A stretch of DNA of 31,705 bases from DASVTU01 sp036387415 (GCA_036387415.1 DASVTU010000010.1:1-31705), one strand, 5' to 3'. Shown: positions 7,201 through 15,321, counted from the first letter of the stretch. Made by a program: numbers and translations. The notes: generated by a model not told the origin, from the letters alone.

Positions 7201-8775
7201 AACGGTACTTGGAAGCTGAGAATCGCCGACACGGGCGCTGCCGACGTGGGTACGCTCGGTTGCGTCCAACTCGAAATCACGCGACAGTTGTACTACTGCT
7301 GCGGCATCCCTGGCACGCCGATTATCAATGCCGTGCCGCCCGCCACAGTCGTTGCCGAGAGCGCCTCTCCGGCCAACAACGCGCCCGACCCAGACGAAAC
7401 CGTGACGATGAGCTTCCCGATGCGAAACGTCGGGACAGGCTTGACTACTAACCTCGTCGCCACCTTGCAACCCGGCGGCGGCGTCAACGCGCCGAGCGCG
7501 CCACAGAGTTACGGCGTGCTGAGTCCCATCGGCGCGGCGGTGTCCAAGTCGTTCACCTTCGTACCGAGCGGCAACTGCGGCGACAACATCACCGCCACCT
7601 TCCAACTGCAAGACGGGGCGACCAATCTCGGCAACGTCTCGTACACCATCCGTCTCGGCTCAACCTTGACGGGCACAACCAACGGCGCAAATGCCACTAG
7701 CATCGCCATCCCTGCGACCGGAACCGGAACCGGAACGGGCGCGCCCTCCAACCCGTATCCGTCAAACATCAACATCTCCGGCATCAGCGGCACGGTGACC
7801 AAAGTCACGGCGACGCTGCATGGCTTCAACCACACCTTCCCCGGCGACGTTGACATCCTCATGGTCAGCCCCAGCGGTCAGAAAGTAATCCTGATGTCCG
7901 ACGTGGGCGGTGGCACCGATGCTGTCAACGCCAGCATCACCTTCGACGACGCGGCAGCCGCCATCGGCACTGCGGTCGTCTCCGGCACCTTCCGCCCGAC
8001 CAACAGCGGCACAGGCGACACCTTCCCGGCACCCGCTCCGGCGGCTCCCTACGGGGCGGCGCTCTCGGCCTTCAACAACCTCAACCCCAACGGCGCATGG
8101 AGCCTCTATGTGGTTGACGACGCGGGCACAGACATCGGCAGCATGGTCGGTGGTTGGAGTCTCACTATCACGACGGCTGACCCCTTCTGTGTCACTTCGC
8201 CGTGCACGCTCGGCGTTCCGTCAGACATTGTGCAGGACAACGACGCGGGCGCGTGCGGAGCGTTCGTCAGCTATGCGGCGGCGACCGTCACGGGCAGTTG
8301 CGGTGTGGTCAGCAGCAGCCCGCTCTCCGGCTCGTTCTTCTCGGTCGGAACCACTCCCGTCACCTTCACAGGCACGCGGCAGGACAACAGCACCACCACC
8401 GCCAGCTTCAACGTGACGGTCAACGACGCCGAAACGTTGACCATCACAGGCGCGTCCGTGGACAAGAGTTCGCTGTGGCCTGCCAACCACAAGATGGTTG
8501 ACGTGACAGTCAACTACAACGTCGCCGACAACTGCACCGCACCGTCGGCCATCACACGCTCGCTCAGCGTCGCGAGCAACGAACCCGTCAACGGCACGGG
8601 CGACGGCGACACTGGCCCCGACTGGGAGGTCATTGATGCTAACCACGTGCGTCTGCGCGCCGAACGCGCGGGCGGAGGCTCTGGCCGCATCTACACCATC
8701 ACCATCACTGCCACAGACGCCGCAGGGAACTCAACCACCCGCAACGTCAACGTGAAAGTGCCACACAACCAATAA
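4222..8775 (+). CDS. Secreted M36 (fungalysin-type) metallopeptidase with P and HYR domains
   Basis: A 1517-residue exported zinc endopeptidase. A basic N-terminus and hydrophobic stretch (about residues 16-40) act as signal peptide. A PepSY/FTP-like propeptide covers about 130-260. The M36 catalytic domain (about 367-746) has the zinc motif H533-E-L-T-H537 and third ligand E560 in GMGEGWSDF, so the site is complete. Two proprotein-convertase P-like domains follow (about 873-1023 and 1180-1323), then a HYR-type module (about 1327-1403) and a terminal beta-sandwich module. Each P-like domain has the (F/N)HT(F)-x-GD pattern of its family. This is far longer than fungal fungalysins (about 600 aa), but multidomain forms are usual in bacteria. 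The start is fixed by AGGAGAG seven bases upstream. It probably degrades extracellular protein after propeptide removal; the C-terminal modules may anchor or bind substrate. Confidence 0.93.
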   Translation: MKQRPPISPVPRRPVYKNLMLALAMPLIIFSLVWNFSPLVASQSQSSRRQESPQDQPSGTENYDIRGSLSKAAQIKKERHQERSSHERKQKKANRGQRMKAARARLAEDVPGLRVRENDFVEAPEVVSASEASNRLTASSAEAHERVVRRFLSSNEGLYGLSAKQVARLKKTAEYTNPSGNLSWVSLEQTFNDIPVFQGELRAALTPEGELVQTTGTLAPDVDEKELNARPGISAAEAVAKAAATIGVAVNPDDLVIKESSPDGKGFVFAGGPFADDTKVDLVYFTLDSGLVVLGWSMTLWQDPQAFYTVVDAEDGQLFFRKNITEDQTQPATYVVYNSDSPAPLSPSNALPGSGIQGAAVPRTSFTLITEHPLNDPWLNDGATTTTGNNVDAGMDVLSPNGIDAGSRAVSASRNFNFAYNPAPGIPAPGDSPTLASYRFGEVVNMFFWTNRYHDRLYQLGFTEAARNFQTNNFGRGGVGNDAILAEGQDFSGTSNANFSTSPDGTPGRMQMYIFDGPTPDRTSGIDQEILIHELTHGTSNRLHSNASGLSANMSRGMGEGWSDFYARSLLASADEDVNGIYSTGGYSTLTITAPTAFNDNYYYGIRRFPYAVKTNLGANGKPHNPLTFADIDAGKINLTDGAFPRGPIGSSSAHAVHNIGEVWCMALLEVRARLINRLGFATGNQRMLQLVTDAMKLDPANPTLLDGRNSLLAASAATGGGAIEEADIWAGFATRGMGYGASVTPAATTPITVTESFDVPNLLLGTVDVVNDACDLSGYADPGEAIELAVQLTNPLSGTDALGTTASIVGGGSASYGDISGGTSATRNISYTVPATADCGDKITLTIEINSSIGPVTKTYVLEVGAPTSVGAPLSVGTGNVAIALPDVSTVDIPIVVTDSGMIGDVNVRVRLNHTFDGDLIMSLIAPDGTSVALSNNRGSSGDNFGSGANDCSGVSTIFDDAAATAISAGVAPFAGAFKPDAPLSALNGKEINGTWKLRIADTGAADVGTLGCVQLEITRQLYYCCGIPGTPIINAVPPATVVAESASPANNAPDPDETVTMSFPMRNVGTGLTTNLVATLQPGGGVNAPSAPQSYGVLSPIGAAVSKSFTFVPSGNCGDNITATFQLQDGATNLGNVSYTIRLGSTLTGTTNGANATSIAIPATGTGTGTGAPSNPYPSNINISGISGTVTKVTATLHGFNHTFPGDVDILMVSPSGQKVILMSDVGGGTDAVNASITFDDAAAAIGTAVVSGTFRPTNSGTGDTFPAPAPAAPYGAALSAFNNLNPNGAWSLYVVDDAGTDIGSMVGGWSLTITTADPFCVTSPCTLGVPSDIVQDNDAGACGAFVSYAAATVTGSCGVVSSSPLSGSFFSVGTTPVTFTGTRQDNSTTTASFNVTVNDAETLTITGASVDKSSLWPANHKMVDVTVNYNVADNCTAPSAITRSLSVASNEPVNGTGDGDTGPDWEVIDANHVRLRAERAGGGSGRIYTITITATDAAGNSTTRNVNVKVPHNQ

Positions 8776-8868
8776 CGACTGACTCGTTCTGGCGCTCGCC
8801 CCGATGCGACCCAATCTCTCAAGGATAGAGTCGCATCAGGGCAAGCACCGAGCGAGTTCATCAACAAC

Positions 8869-8909
8869 AATCAGGCCGCCAATGCACTCTCTGCACTGGC
8901 GGCCTGATT
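8869..8909 (+). terminator. Long hairpin terminator after the M36 gene
   Basis: A 13-bp perfect stem, AATCAGGCCGCCA (8869-8881) with TGGCGGCCTGATT (8897-8909), continues inward with TGCA/TGCA across one mismatch. It starts 94 bp after the stop. A smaller stem GATGCGAC (8803-8810) / GTCGCATC (8830-8837) precedes it. No strong T-tract follows, so termination may be bidirectional or partly Rho-assisted. Confidence 0.65.
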
Positions 8910-9076
8910 CAATTCGCCTACCATTCACAAACAACTCGATCTCAACGCGAACAACTCAAGCGCATCACGAACAAATCGACGCGACTTGAGGCGTTTCGCA
9001 TCATCAACAAACGCTCGATACTCGTTCGCGTTCTGGGCGTCGCCTCGCAGCTTTGCCTGCACACGTCGATGATGCC
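8910..9076. other. Intergenic stretch, nothing recognised
   Basis: Together with the terminator region this makes about 300 bp (8776-9076) without a gene between the M36 peptidase and a convergent small membrane protein gene. It contains only short imperfect repeats of a CGAACAA-like word. Confidence 0.4.
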
Positions 9077-9274
9077 TTACTTCTTGCTGCCGACGCCCTC
9101 CTTGAGCCTCCGCAGCAGCACCAGTCCGACAACCAAATCGACAACGCCCACCACCAGCATTCCGCTCGACGGCCTGCCGCCGTTGACCTTCAGGATTGCG
9201 TACATACCCAACAGGACGATGCCCGCCGCCACCATGAGGATAAAGAAGATTTTGCGTGCTCCGATGTTAGCCAT
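9077..9274 (-). CDS. Small two-helix membrane protein
   Basis: A 65-residue protein with two predicted membrane helices (about residues 8-27 and 36-54) joined by a short loop with NGGRPSSG, and a basic, Gly-rich tail LRRLKEGVGSKK. I chose the internal ATG at 9272-9274, not the one at 9311-9313, because AAAGGA (plus 9283-9288) sits eight bases upstream and translation from here begins just before the first helix. The family is unknown to me. Small proteins of this kind are common in acidobacterial genomes. No partner is apparent next to it. Confidence 0.65.
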   Translation of the reverse strand: MANIGARKIFFILMVAAGIVLLGMYAILKVNGGRPSSGMLVVGVVDLVVGLVLLRRLKEGVGSKK

Positions 9275-9309
9275 TCCGTGATTCCTTTCGTCTACACTTG
9301 GTCTGAAAT

Positions 9310-9702
9310 TCACTTCTTAAAGGTCTGCTGATTCTTCCTGACATAATGAGTCTTCACTGTCGCTCGCGCACGTGTGGTTATCGGCAGATAGTCGATAATC
9401 CACTCGTTGAAGTGTTCGTCGGGAGCGACGTAGAACGGGAGGCGCGTGATGACCATGTAAACCCGATTCAGTCCCGCCATATGATTGTGTCGCGTGTCGA
9501 GATTAACACCGCCGCACAGCGACAAGAACCGAGGGAAAGTAACACAAACACGTCCGATAAAATAGCCGCAATTTGTTGCTAACAGTACAGTTAAGATATT
9601 CAGGGAGGCTTGCACAAATATTGACAAATTCCGCATCGCCAAGAGCGACGAACGCGTTGAAGCAGGCATGTTACTTTGCTCAAAGAGTCGCGGGTTGTGC
9701 AT
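9310..9702 (-). CDS. Doubtful ORF, possible remnant
   Basis: A 130-codon frame in a 633-bp gap (9275-9907) otherwise without genes. There is no Shine-Dalgarno sequence before ATG 9702. The first half has AT-richer, non-coding-like codons. The second half, from the internal ATG at about codon 75, looks more like coding sequence, and FNEWIIDYLP followed by RARATV faintly recalls the C-terminus of RidA/YjgF-type proteins (NE-x-F-P-ARATV). It may be a decayed fragment or chance. The rest of the gap (9703-9907) shows no structure I can name. Confidence 0.22.
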   Translation of the reverse strand: MHNPRLFEQSNMPASTRSSLLAMRNLSIFVQASLNILTVLLATNCGYFIGRVCVTFPRFLSLCGGVNLDTRHNHMAGLNRVYMVITRLPFYVAPDEHFNEWIIDYLPITTRARATVKTHYVRKNQQTFKK

Positions 9703-9907
9703 AAATGCTGCAAATCATTAAACCGTGGATGTTATCGGACGTATGAGGCGTGTCAATAGTGAGTTGAAGCGTTTGGTGCGAGGCGAGATTATCTGTCAAT
9801 CAACTGCTTGACATTCGCCGAACGGACGCGGACGGCTCCTTGAACGTTGAGGCAAGAGCGGTCTAAGAGATACGTTTTCTACTGCTGATGATTTTCGAGA
9901 GAACTTA

Positions 9908-10879
9908 TTAGGTCTCCCTTTTTCCGCCGACGAGTCCTAAGAGACTATTCTTTAGTAGCGACGCGACGCGACGCGGGGTCAACACTTCGAGGGGCGCAAG
10001 CTTCAAAGCTTTCCATAGAAAGGGCAGCGCGTTCTTCACATCTCCGCTCCGCGTCGCCTTCCGATACTCATCGAGAGAGATTCGCGCGCCGTGCCCGGCG
10101 GCTTCCCTCTGAAGTTTCTTGAGGAGTAAGACGTTATCGCGCATCACATGTGTGTACTGATGTCTGGTCTGTCGGTCTATCGCATCATAGGTCTTCAGGA
10201 GCGAGGCGTACTGTTCCACGCCTCCGAGTCGCGTCCAGACTGCGCCCTCGTGTATTCGATAAGTCGCCATCACTTCATTTATATAACCAATATCTCCGTG
10301 TTGTGCGTTGAGGACGCTGAGCATCCAATCTCCATTCAAAACCTTGTAAAAGAGAGGCGGAAACCGACCGAAGAGATTGCGTCGAAACATGACCGTGCAG
10401 GCGCAGATAAAATTCCTCCGCACAATATCGGCGAGGGTTGAAATCTCCTTCTGGTCTGCATCGTTGAAGAGACTGCTGTTTTGCGGCGCGACTTCACTGA
10501 CGACCAGTGCGTTATGAAAACAGACGCTACAATCTGGATGCGAATCTAAGAAATCGACTTGCTTTTGCAGTTTGTGAGGGGATGTCCAGTAATCGTCGCC
10601 ATCGAGCAGTGCGACGTATTCGCCCGTGCACTTATAGAGTGTGTCGATGAAGTTGTTCTTGCCATAAGCGCCGAGATTGTGTTCACGCAGGAGCAGACGA
10701 ATCTTATCTGGATGTCGCTTCTGTAAATCAATTAAAATCTCTCGCGTTCCGTCGGTCGAACAGTCTTCACCGACGACTATCTCGTAATCAAAATTCGTCT
10801 CTTGATTAAGCGCACTCTCGACGGCCTGCGCGATGTAGGGCGCATGGTTAAAGGTGATGATGTGGACGCTTAGTTTCAT
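9908..10879 (-). CDS. Family 2 glycosyltransferase
   Basis: A 323-residue GT-A fold glycosyltransferase. It opens with KLSVHIITFNHAPYIAQAVESAL, the nucleotide-binding start of GT2 enzymes, then EIVVGEDCSTDGTREIL and the metal-binding LLDGDDYW (DxD type). A C-terminal region with a VMFRRNLFGRFPPLF segment probably forms the acceptor side. No membrane segments are evident. ATG 10879 is chosen because the family motif begins at its second residue; the frame extends to a TTG at 10924 that would overlap the divergent gene. The likely role is adding a sugar to a glycan or lipid-linked precursor; donor and acceptor are not predictable. Its start is 20 bp from the start of the divergent methyltransferase gene. 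Confidence 0.9.
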   Translation of the reverse strand: MKLSVHIITFNHAPYIAQAVESALNQETNFDYEIVVGEDCSTDGTREILIDLQKRHPDKIRLLLREHNLGAYGKNNFIDTLYKCTGEYVALLDGDDYWTSPHKLQKQVDFLDSHPDCSVCFHNALVVSEVAPQNSSLFNDADQKEISTLADIVRRNFICACTVMFRRNLFGRFPPLFYKVLNGDWMLSVLNAQHGDIGYINEVMATYRIHEGAVWTRLGGVEQYASLLKTYDAIDRQTRHQYTHVMRDNVLLLKKLQREAAGHGARISLDEYRKATRSGDVKNALPFLWKALKLAPLEVLTPRRVASLLKNSLLGLVGGKRET

Positions 10880-10899
10880 GCAATCTCGTCGGAGGACGT

Positions 10900-11496
10900 G
10901 TGGAAGTAGAGGAACTCTATCCAATCTTTTTTAGCCTATTTCAGATTTACTGGGCAGTCGTCTGGGCGGCGAAACACCTCGAAATAAGACGCCAGAGGCA
11001 TTACGCCGAACATCGAACGCCAGCCGACACCAATCCCAGATACAAGATTGTCAGCTACTTCTTATACGTTTCACAGAATCTTCTTTGTCTCACCTCGTTC
11101 TGGTCAAACTCGGAATTCCTGCTCAAAGTTCACGACCGTCATTCGATGCGATTTGCAGGGATGATACTGATCATCCTCGCCACAGTTCTCTACTTCAAAT
11201 CGTTGCGAAGCCTGGGCCGCAATTATTCGCCGTGTTTCGATTCTCATGTGCCTTTAGAACTGATTACCAGCGGCGCGTATAAATTCATTCGCCATCCATT
11301 GTATTTATCTAAGCTCGTAATCGTTATTGGGAACTTTGTAATCAGTGGCTCTCTATGGTTTCTGCTGATGTTCGTCTACCTCGCGTGGGAAACTGTGAGG
11401 ACGATTATCAAAGAGGAAAAATATTTGGCAACCTCAGTGCAGGGATATTTGGAATACAAGAAAAGAACAACAAGAATGATTCCATTCGTCTTCTAA
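10900..11496 (+). CDS. Isoprenylcysteine carboxyl methyltransferase-like membrane protein
   Basis: A 198-residue membrane protein of the ICMT/phospholipid methyltransferase type. Several hydrophobic helices are followed by the family signature SGAYKFIRHPLYLS (the SAM-binding G-x-Y-x-x-x-R-H-P), and a C-terminal EEKYL plus GYLEYKKRTTRMIPFVF. Start is GTG at 10900 with GGAGG at 10891-10895 only four bases away; no ATG is suitably placed. In bacteria these proteins methylate lipids, isoprenoid-linked groups or unknown membrane substrates, so the acceptor is not assignable. It is divergent from the GT2 gene and converges on the arylamine acetyltransferase. Confidence 0.88.
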   Translation: MEVEELYPIFFSLFQIYWAVVWAAKHLEIRRQRHYAEHRTPADTNPRYKIVSYFLYVSQNLLCLTSFWSNSEFLLKVHDRHSMRFAGMILIILATVLYFKSLRSLGRNYSPCFDSHVPLELITSGAYKFIRHPLYLSKLVIVIGNFVISGSLWFLLMFVYLAWETVRTIIKEEKYLATSVQGYLEYKKRTTRMIPFVF

Positions 11497-11533
11497 CGAG
11501 CCAACCTCATGAAAGACGTACGCCGCACTAGCA

Positions 11534-12286
11534 TTACATCACAACTCCAAAATGCTCGCGTAGCATCGCCTCATATTCTTCGTGACTTGTTAACACCCGC
11601 TCTTGCCGCTCGCCTATCTCGTTTGTACTGATAAATCTCATCTCGCTCAACGTCAAGCGCCCGTCCGCCGTCGCACGCGAGCAGATACGCGCTTTAGTAA
11701 AATGCGACTGCGGCGAAGTCTGGTGATAGCGACACATCTCTACATAGTCGGCATACTCGTAGGGCTGCAAGGTGAAGCGATACTGAGGTTCCCATTCATC
11801 ACCATCGTCACGTTGCATCAGAATCAGATGGTCGTCGTCCGGGATGACGCGATAGGCGCGTCTGCCCTGTACCTGTTCGCCCCGTTCGTCAAGCAAGAGC
11901 GGTTCACGAAACGAATCGCCAAAGCCCACATCGACAAGCCAACGCTGCTCTAATATCACCATCAGGGTCATGTGGTCAAAGTCCGGCCCGAAGCCGCCTT
12001 CCTTCTTGGCAACTCCGGCTGAGAGCATTGAGACATTAAAGCCGAGTGCACGCAATAACGCGGCAAACAGACCGTTGGCTTCATAGCAGAAGCCGCCGCG
12101 CCTGTGTCCGACGATTTTGGTGAACAGAGCATCGTCGTCGAGCACAATCGGCTGCTTCGCATGAATACTCAAATTTTCAAAAGGCACCGCCAACAAATGA
12201 GCGACTTGCAACTCGCGCAGAGTCTCGGCAGTGGGGGCAAGCGAACCGTGATAGTTGATGCGTGCGAGGTAAGCCTTGATGTCCAA
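11534..12286 (-). CDS. nat: Arylamine N-acetyltransferase
   Basis: A 250-residue cytoplasmic enzyme that transfers acetyl from acetyl-CoA to arylamines, hydrazines or related acceptors. The Cys-His-Asp triad is visible: C67 in RRGGFCYEANGLF, H105 in FDHMTLMV and D119 in LVDVGFGD. The N-terminal VPFENLSIH motif is also typical. Length is slightly short of the usual 270-285 residues but the three domains appear present. The start is TTG at 12284-12286, supported by a strong AGAGGAG five to seven bases upstream (complement of plus 12292-12299); upstream in-frame codons contain no better start. It lies downstream of the zinc-ribbon gene on the same strand but is separated from it by a hairpin terminator. 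Confidence 0.93.
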   Translation of the reverse strand: MDIKAYLARINYHGSLAPTAETLRELQVAHLLAVPFENLSIHAKQPIVLDDDALFTKIVGHRRGGFCYEANGLFAALLRALGFNVSMLSAGVAKKEGGFGPDFDHMTLMVILEQRWLVDVGFGDSFREPLLLDERGEQVQGRRAYRVIPDDDHLILMQRDDGDEWEPQYRFTLQPYEYADYVEMCRYHQTSPQSHFTKARICSRATADGRLTLSEMRFISTNEIGERQERVLTSHEEYEAMLREHFGVVM

Positions 12287-12400
12287 GCGGTCTCCTCTTT
12301 GAACGGAACGCGTCTGCGTCCAACGTCCGTATTGAACTACCGAGTACTATTTCTTCGCATTGATTTCATCAGGCATTCAACTTTGATTTCAACAATCAAA

Positions 12401-12415
12401 CCCGTCGTTGACGGG
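12401..12415 (-). terminator. Terminator after the zinc-ribbon gene
   Basis: CCCGTC (12401-12406), loop GTT, GACGGG (12410-12415). On the minus strand the hairpin is followed by TTTGATTGTT and lies 26 bp beyond the stop at 12442. Confidence 0.55.
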
Positions 12416-12441
12416 CATGTCTCAGCATTGGCTGACGAGGC

Positions 12442-13050
12442 TCACTGTTTCGGTCGAGAATTTATCAGGTGCTTGGTCGTGTCTTCGGTGACGCTGAAGC
12501 TTGAGTGAACCATCTCCGACGTGTCTGCCGGCTTCAAGTAATTTTGGCCTGAGTTTGCTCCCAACTCATCCGGCGGCGTCGTCATCGGCTCTCTTTCCTT
12601 GAGGGCTTCGACGATTTTTTTGCTCACGAACATGCCGTTAATTATCAACCCGATTCCGATGAGAAACGGAATTACTCCGGCAATCCAGATGCGCTTGAGA
12701 ATCTCCGCTTCCGGCGGCGGATTCTGACCGCTCAGGATAATGCCCTGCATCAAGAAGTAGAGAAAGATTGCCATTCCGAGGCCGACGCACGAAGTAATGA
12801 CGCCTGCTTTAATTTCATTGTAGCGTTTCACTTCGGGCGTGATGCCGCGTTGCCGCTCTAACTCATGCGCGCGTCTTTTGCGTTCCCCTTCGGAGAGAAA
12901 CATCTCTTTGACCCATGTCTTGCTCCAATCAAATTTCTCGTCCGTGTCGCGTCGAGAAACCGCCTGACGGACGGCCTGCAAGTTCGCGCCGCACAAGTTA
13001 CAGAATTTAAGCTCGTCGTTTTGGTTAGCGCCACATTGGGGACAGAACAT
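12442..13050 (-). CDS. Zinc-ribbon membrane protein
   Basis: A 202-residue protein. It begins MFCPQCGANQ, a zinc ribbon with C3, C6, C17 and C20 (CPQCG and CNLCG). A charged Trp-containing segment (about 38-75) follows, then two membrane helices (about 83-108 and 120-143) and a polar tail. The start at ATG 13048-13050 is supported by GGAGGTGG immediately upstream (complement of plus 13054-13061); the upstream ATG of the longer frame is not. Zinc-ribbon plus two-helix proteins are frequent in Acidobacteriota, usually uncharacterised; I cannot assign a function. The 300-bp gap to the divergent amidohydrolase must hold both promoters, but I cannot place them convincingly. Confidence 0.75.
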   Translation of the reverse strand: MFCPQCGANQNDELKFCNLCGANLQAVRQAVSRRDTDEKFDWSKTWVKEMFLSEGERKRRAHELERQRGITPEVKRYNEIKAGVITSCVGLGMAIFLYFLMQGIILSGQNPPPEAEILKRIWIAGVIPFLIGIGLIINGMFVSKKIVEALKEREPMTTPPDELGANSGQNYLKPADTSEMVHSSFSVTEDTTKHLINSRPKQ

Positions 13051-13350
13051 AAGCCACCTCCGGGAACAAGTTTCCAATAGATTACGTTATTGGAGTCTGA
13101 TTGTTCTAATGTAGTTTCGCGGTTAATTTCCGAAAAATTGTTGACACGAACTTTCTATGGGCGGTGTTTTCTCTTGTGAGGCCGAAAATCTAGAGTCTGT
13201 TTTTATATCCCCGTCACATCGTTGCTACATGAATAGAGCCACAAAAGATAAGCGGTCGGATTTATAAGTGAAAAAGCTTTAATTGGGTTAATCTAAAGCT
13301 GTATTTGTCTTGACTCACAAATTGTAGACTACACCGGAGAAGGAACCTAT
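13051..13350. other. Divergent intergenic region
   Basis: This 300-bp AT-richer region separates the divergent zinc-ribbon and amidohydrolase genes and must contain both promoters. TTGACA at 13141 and TTGACT at 13310 occur on the plus strand, but neither has a well-placed -10 partner. AGAAGGA at 13338-13344 is the ribosome site of the amidohydrolase. Confidence 0.4.
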
Positions 13351-14616
13351 ATGAATTTCCCAAGAAATATTTCCAACTACTGTCTAACCGTTGTGCTGCT
13401 GTTTCTCTTCGCCGTGTCGGGACGCGCGGAGGTTACGGCTATTAAAGCCGGAAAACTGGTTGATCCTGAAACCGGCACGACGTTGGTCAATCAGATTATT
13501 CTCGTTGACGGCAATACGATTAAGGCAATCGGCAGTAACATCTCGCTTCCTCCGGGCACGACTGTTATCGACCTTTCAAAATATACAGTGCTGCCGGGTC
13601 TTTTCGACGCGCATTCACATCTATGCTTCAATGTCCGTGCAGGCCAAGACCAACTCTCCAACACATTATCGAGTCCCACCGCTTACCGCGCCATTCAGGG
13701 AGTAGCGAACGCACTCACGATGCTTGAGTCGGGTTTTACAACCGTTCGTGATGTCGGAAACAACGGAAATTATGCCGACACAGCTTTGCGTGTGGCGATA
13801 GATAGAGGCATCGTTCCCGGCCCGACCATGATTAATTCCGGGCGTATCATCGCGCCCTTCGGCGGCCAGTTCCAGATTCAACCGGAACGTCGCGGGATTT
13901 CAGAACCCGAATACTTTTTCGCCGACTCAAAGGAAGAACTCAGGAAAGCCATCCGCGAAAACATCCACTACGGCGCAAGAGTTATCAAAATAGTCGTTGA
14001 CGACCAACCATACATCTATTCGGTGGACGACATAAAATTTGTCGTCGAGGAAGCTGCAAACGCCGGATTAAAAGTCGCCGCTCACTGCGGCACCGAACGC
14101 GGCGCACGCAACGCTGCCGAAGCGGGCGTCGCTTCAATCGAGCATGGCATTCACATGTCTGATGAGACATTGCAGTTAGCCAAGCGAAACAAAGTAGTGC
14201 TCGTCGGCACAGAGTTTACTGTGAAACTAGCCGAGTATTTGGGTTTGCCTCCAGAGCAGGCAAAAGCGTTTCATGTGAATTACGTTGACCGACTCAAACG
14301 CGCATACAAAATCGGAGTGCCGATGGTTTACGGCTCGGATGCCTTCTTCGACATTGAGGACGAAACACGCGGCGAGCAGGCGATTTCGATTATTGATAGT
14401 TTCGTCGAAGCCGGAGTCGCCAATAAAGACCTTCTCCGTTATATGACGACGGATGCAGCGCGGCTGCTCGGAGTTGAGAGTCGGCGCGGAGCGATCAAAG
14501 TGGGGTTGAGAGCCGACATTATCGCCACGACGGAAAACCCTCTCGACAACATCCAGACGCTCAAAAAGGTCTCTTTTGTCATGAAGAACGGCAAGGTTAT
14601 CAAGAAGGCCAGTTAA
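13351..14616 (+). CDS. Secreted amidohydrolase (imidazolonepropionase/Xaa-Pro dipeptidase-like)
   Basis: A 421-residue metal-dependent amidohydrolase with a signal peptide (about residues 1-26, ending in GRAEV). The binuclear metal set is complete: H88-S-H90 in LFDAHSHL, K213 in RVIKIVV (the carboxylated lysine position), H245 in VAAHCGT, H265 in IEHGIHM and D330 in VYGSDAF. The terminal GLRADIIATTENP and KNGKVIK are typical of the small beta-domain. The likely substrate is a dipeptide or cyclic amide in the periplasm or outside the cell; relatives hydrolyse Xaa-Pro and related dipeptides. AGAAGGA lies seven bases before the ATG. It could act downstream of the secreted peptidases on this element. 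Confidence 0.92.
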   Translation: MNFPRNISNYCLTVVLLFLFAVSGRAEVTAIKAGKLVDPETGTTLVNQIILVDGNTIKAIGSNISLPPGTTVIDLSKYTVLPGLFDAHSHLCFNVRAGQDQLSNTLSSPTAYRAIQGVANALTMLESGFTTVRDVGNNGNYADTALRVAIDRGIVPGPTMINSGRIIAPFGGQFQIQPERRGISEPEYFFADSKEELRKAIRENIHYGARVIKIVVDDQPYIYSVDDIKFVVEEAANAGLKVAAHCGTERGARNAAEAGVASIEHGIHMSDETLQLAKRNKVVLVGTEFTVKLAEYLGLPPEQAKAFHVNYVDRLKRAYKIGVPMVYGSDAFFDIEDETRGEQAISIIDSFVEAGVANKDLLRYMTTDAARLLGVESRRGAIKVGLRADIIATTENPLDNIQTLKKVSFVMKNGKVIKKAS

Positions 14617-14728
14617 CGCCAAAAGATGTAGAAGTCGTCCAATATTTCTTGAACAATTAAAGTTCAACAGCGTCTACTTCAAGTGTTGATGGACGGATGC
14701 GAGCGGGAGTCCGTGTCGCCCGCGACGA

Positions 14729-14748
14729 TAAATGAGTTGTCTCATTTA
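14729..14748. terminator. Bidirectional hairpin between convergent genes
   Basis: TAAATGAG (14729-14736), loop TTGT, CTCATTTA (14741-14748). It lies between the convergent amidohydrolase and receiver-like genes and includes the stop codon of the latter. Confidence 0.4.
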
Positions 14749-15123
14749 GGGCAGATAACGCCTCACCATCTCCAATAACTCAGCAGCGCCGCTGCTTAAT
14801 GAAATATATCCATTGATAGCATTAGAAGTTGAGAGTTTGTTCAACTCGGCGGGAGATTCCTGAACTGTGACGACGATTATCGGCAGGGACGAGTTGCCAT
14901 AAAACTCGCGGATTTGTTGCGCCTCTTTGACCGCACTACGTGAAAGGACACTATCGACTTCGAGCAACACCAGATGAGGCGGGATTAGTTGAGTTGATTG
15001 TGCGGGCGTAATCCAACGACGCACTGTTTCTACTCCCCAAGTGTTGTAACCAGCACTCGAAAGCAGCGAACGCAAACCGCTTCTAACGAGAGAATTTTTT
15101 GACACTACCAGAATGATTCGCAA
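14746..15123 (-). CDS. Degenerate response-regulator receiver protein
   Basis: A 125-residue stand-alone receiver-like domain. The pattern of MRIILVVSKNSLVRSGLRSLLSSAGY, a central LVLLEVDS and LPIIVVTV matches the beta strands of a CheY-like fold. However, the acidic pair after strand 1 is replaced by SKN, the phospho-acceptor region reads LEVDS, and the conserved Lys-Pro near strand 5 is replaced by SLSSG. It is therefore probably a pseudo-receiver that is not phosphorylated in the standard way. It lacks an output domain. The only usable start is TTG at 15121-15123, with AAAGGAT (complement of plus 15132-15138) upstream; a stop codon lies two codons before it. No sensor kinase is nearby. Confidence 0.7.
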   Translation of the reverse strand: MRIILVVSKNSLVRSGLRSLLSSAGYNTWGVETVRRWITPAQSTQLIPPHLVLLEVDSVLSRSAVKEAQQIREFYGNSSLPIIVVTVQESPAELNKLSTSNAINGYISLSSGAAELLEMVRRYLP

Positions 15124-15321
15124 AGGTTATACATCCTTTCGGTAATGTAGCGCCGTGGCGCGGCGCGTTGCGAAGCGTGGTGTTACAACGTGAACATCAT
15201 CCTTCCAAAGTCGTAGAATTAAGCGCGCGGGCAGCCCTTTGTTGCCCCGTAGAATAATCGACGCGGTGCTTTCGGGCAATCCTGTTGCAGAGTCATCTGA
15301 AAATGGTTTTATCCGGTAAGT

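Noticed and set aside
6586..7611. 341-codon antisense frame within the first M36 gene
   Set aside because: It is a mirror of GC-rich coding sequence, with no ribosome site and no family resemblance.
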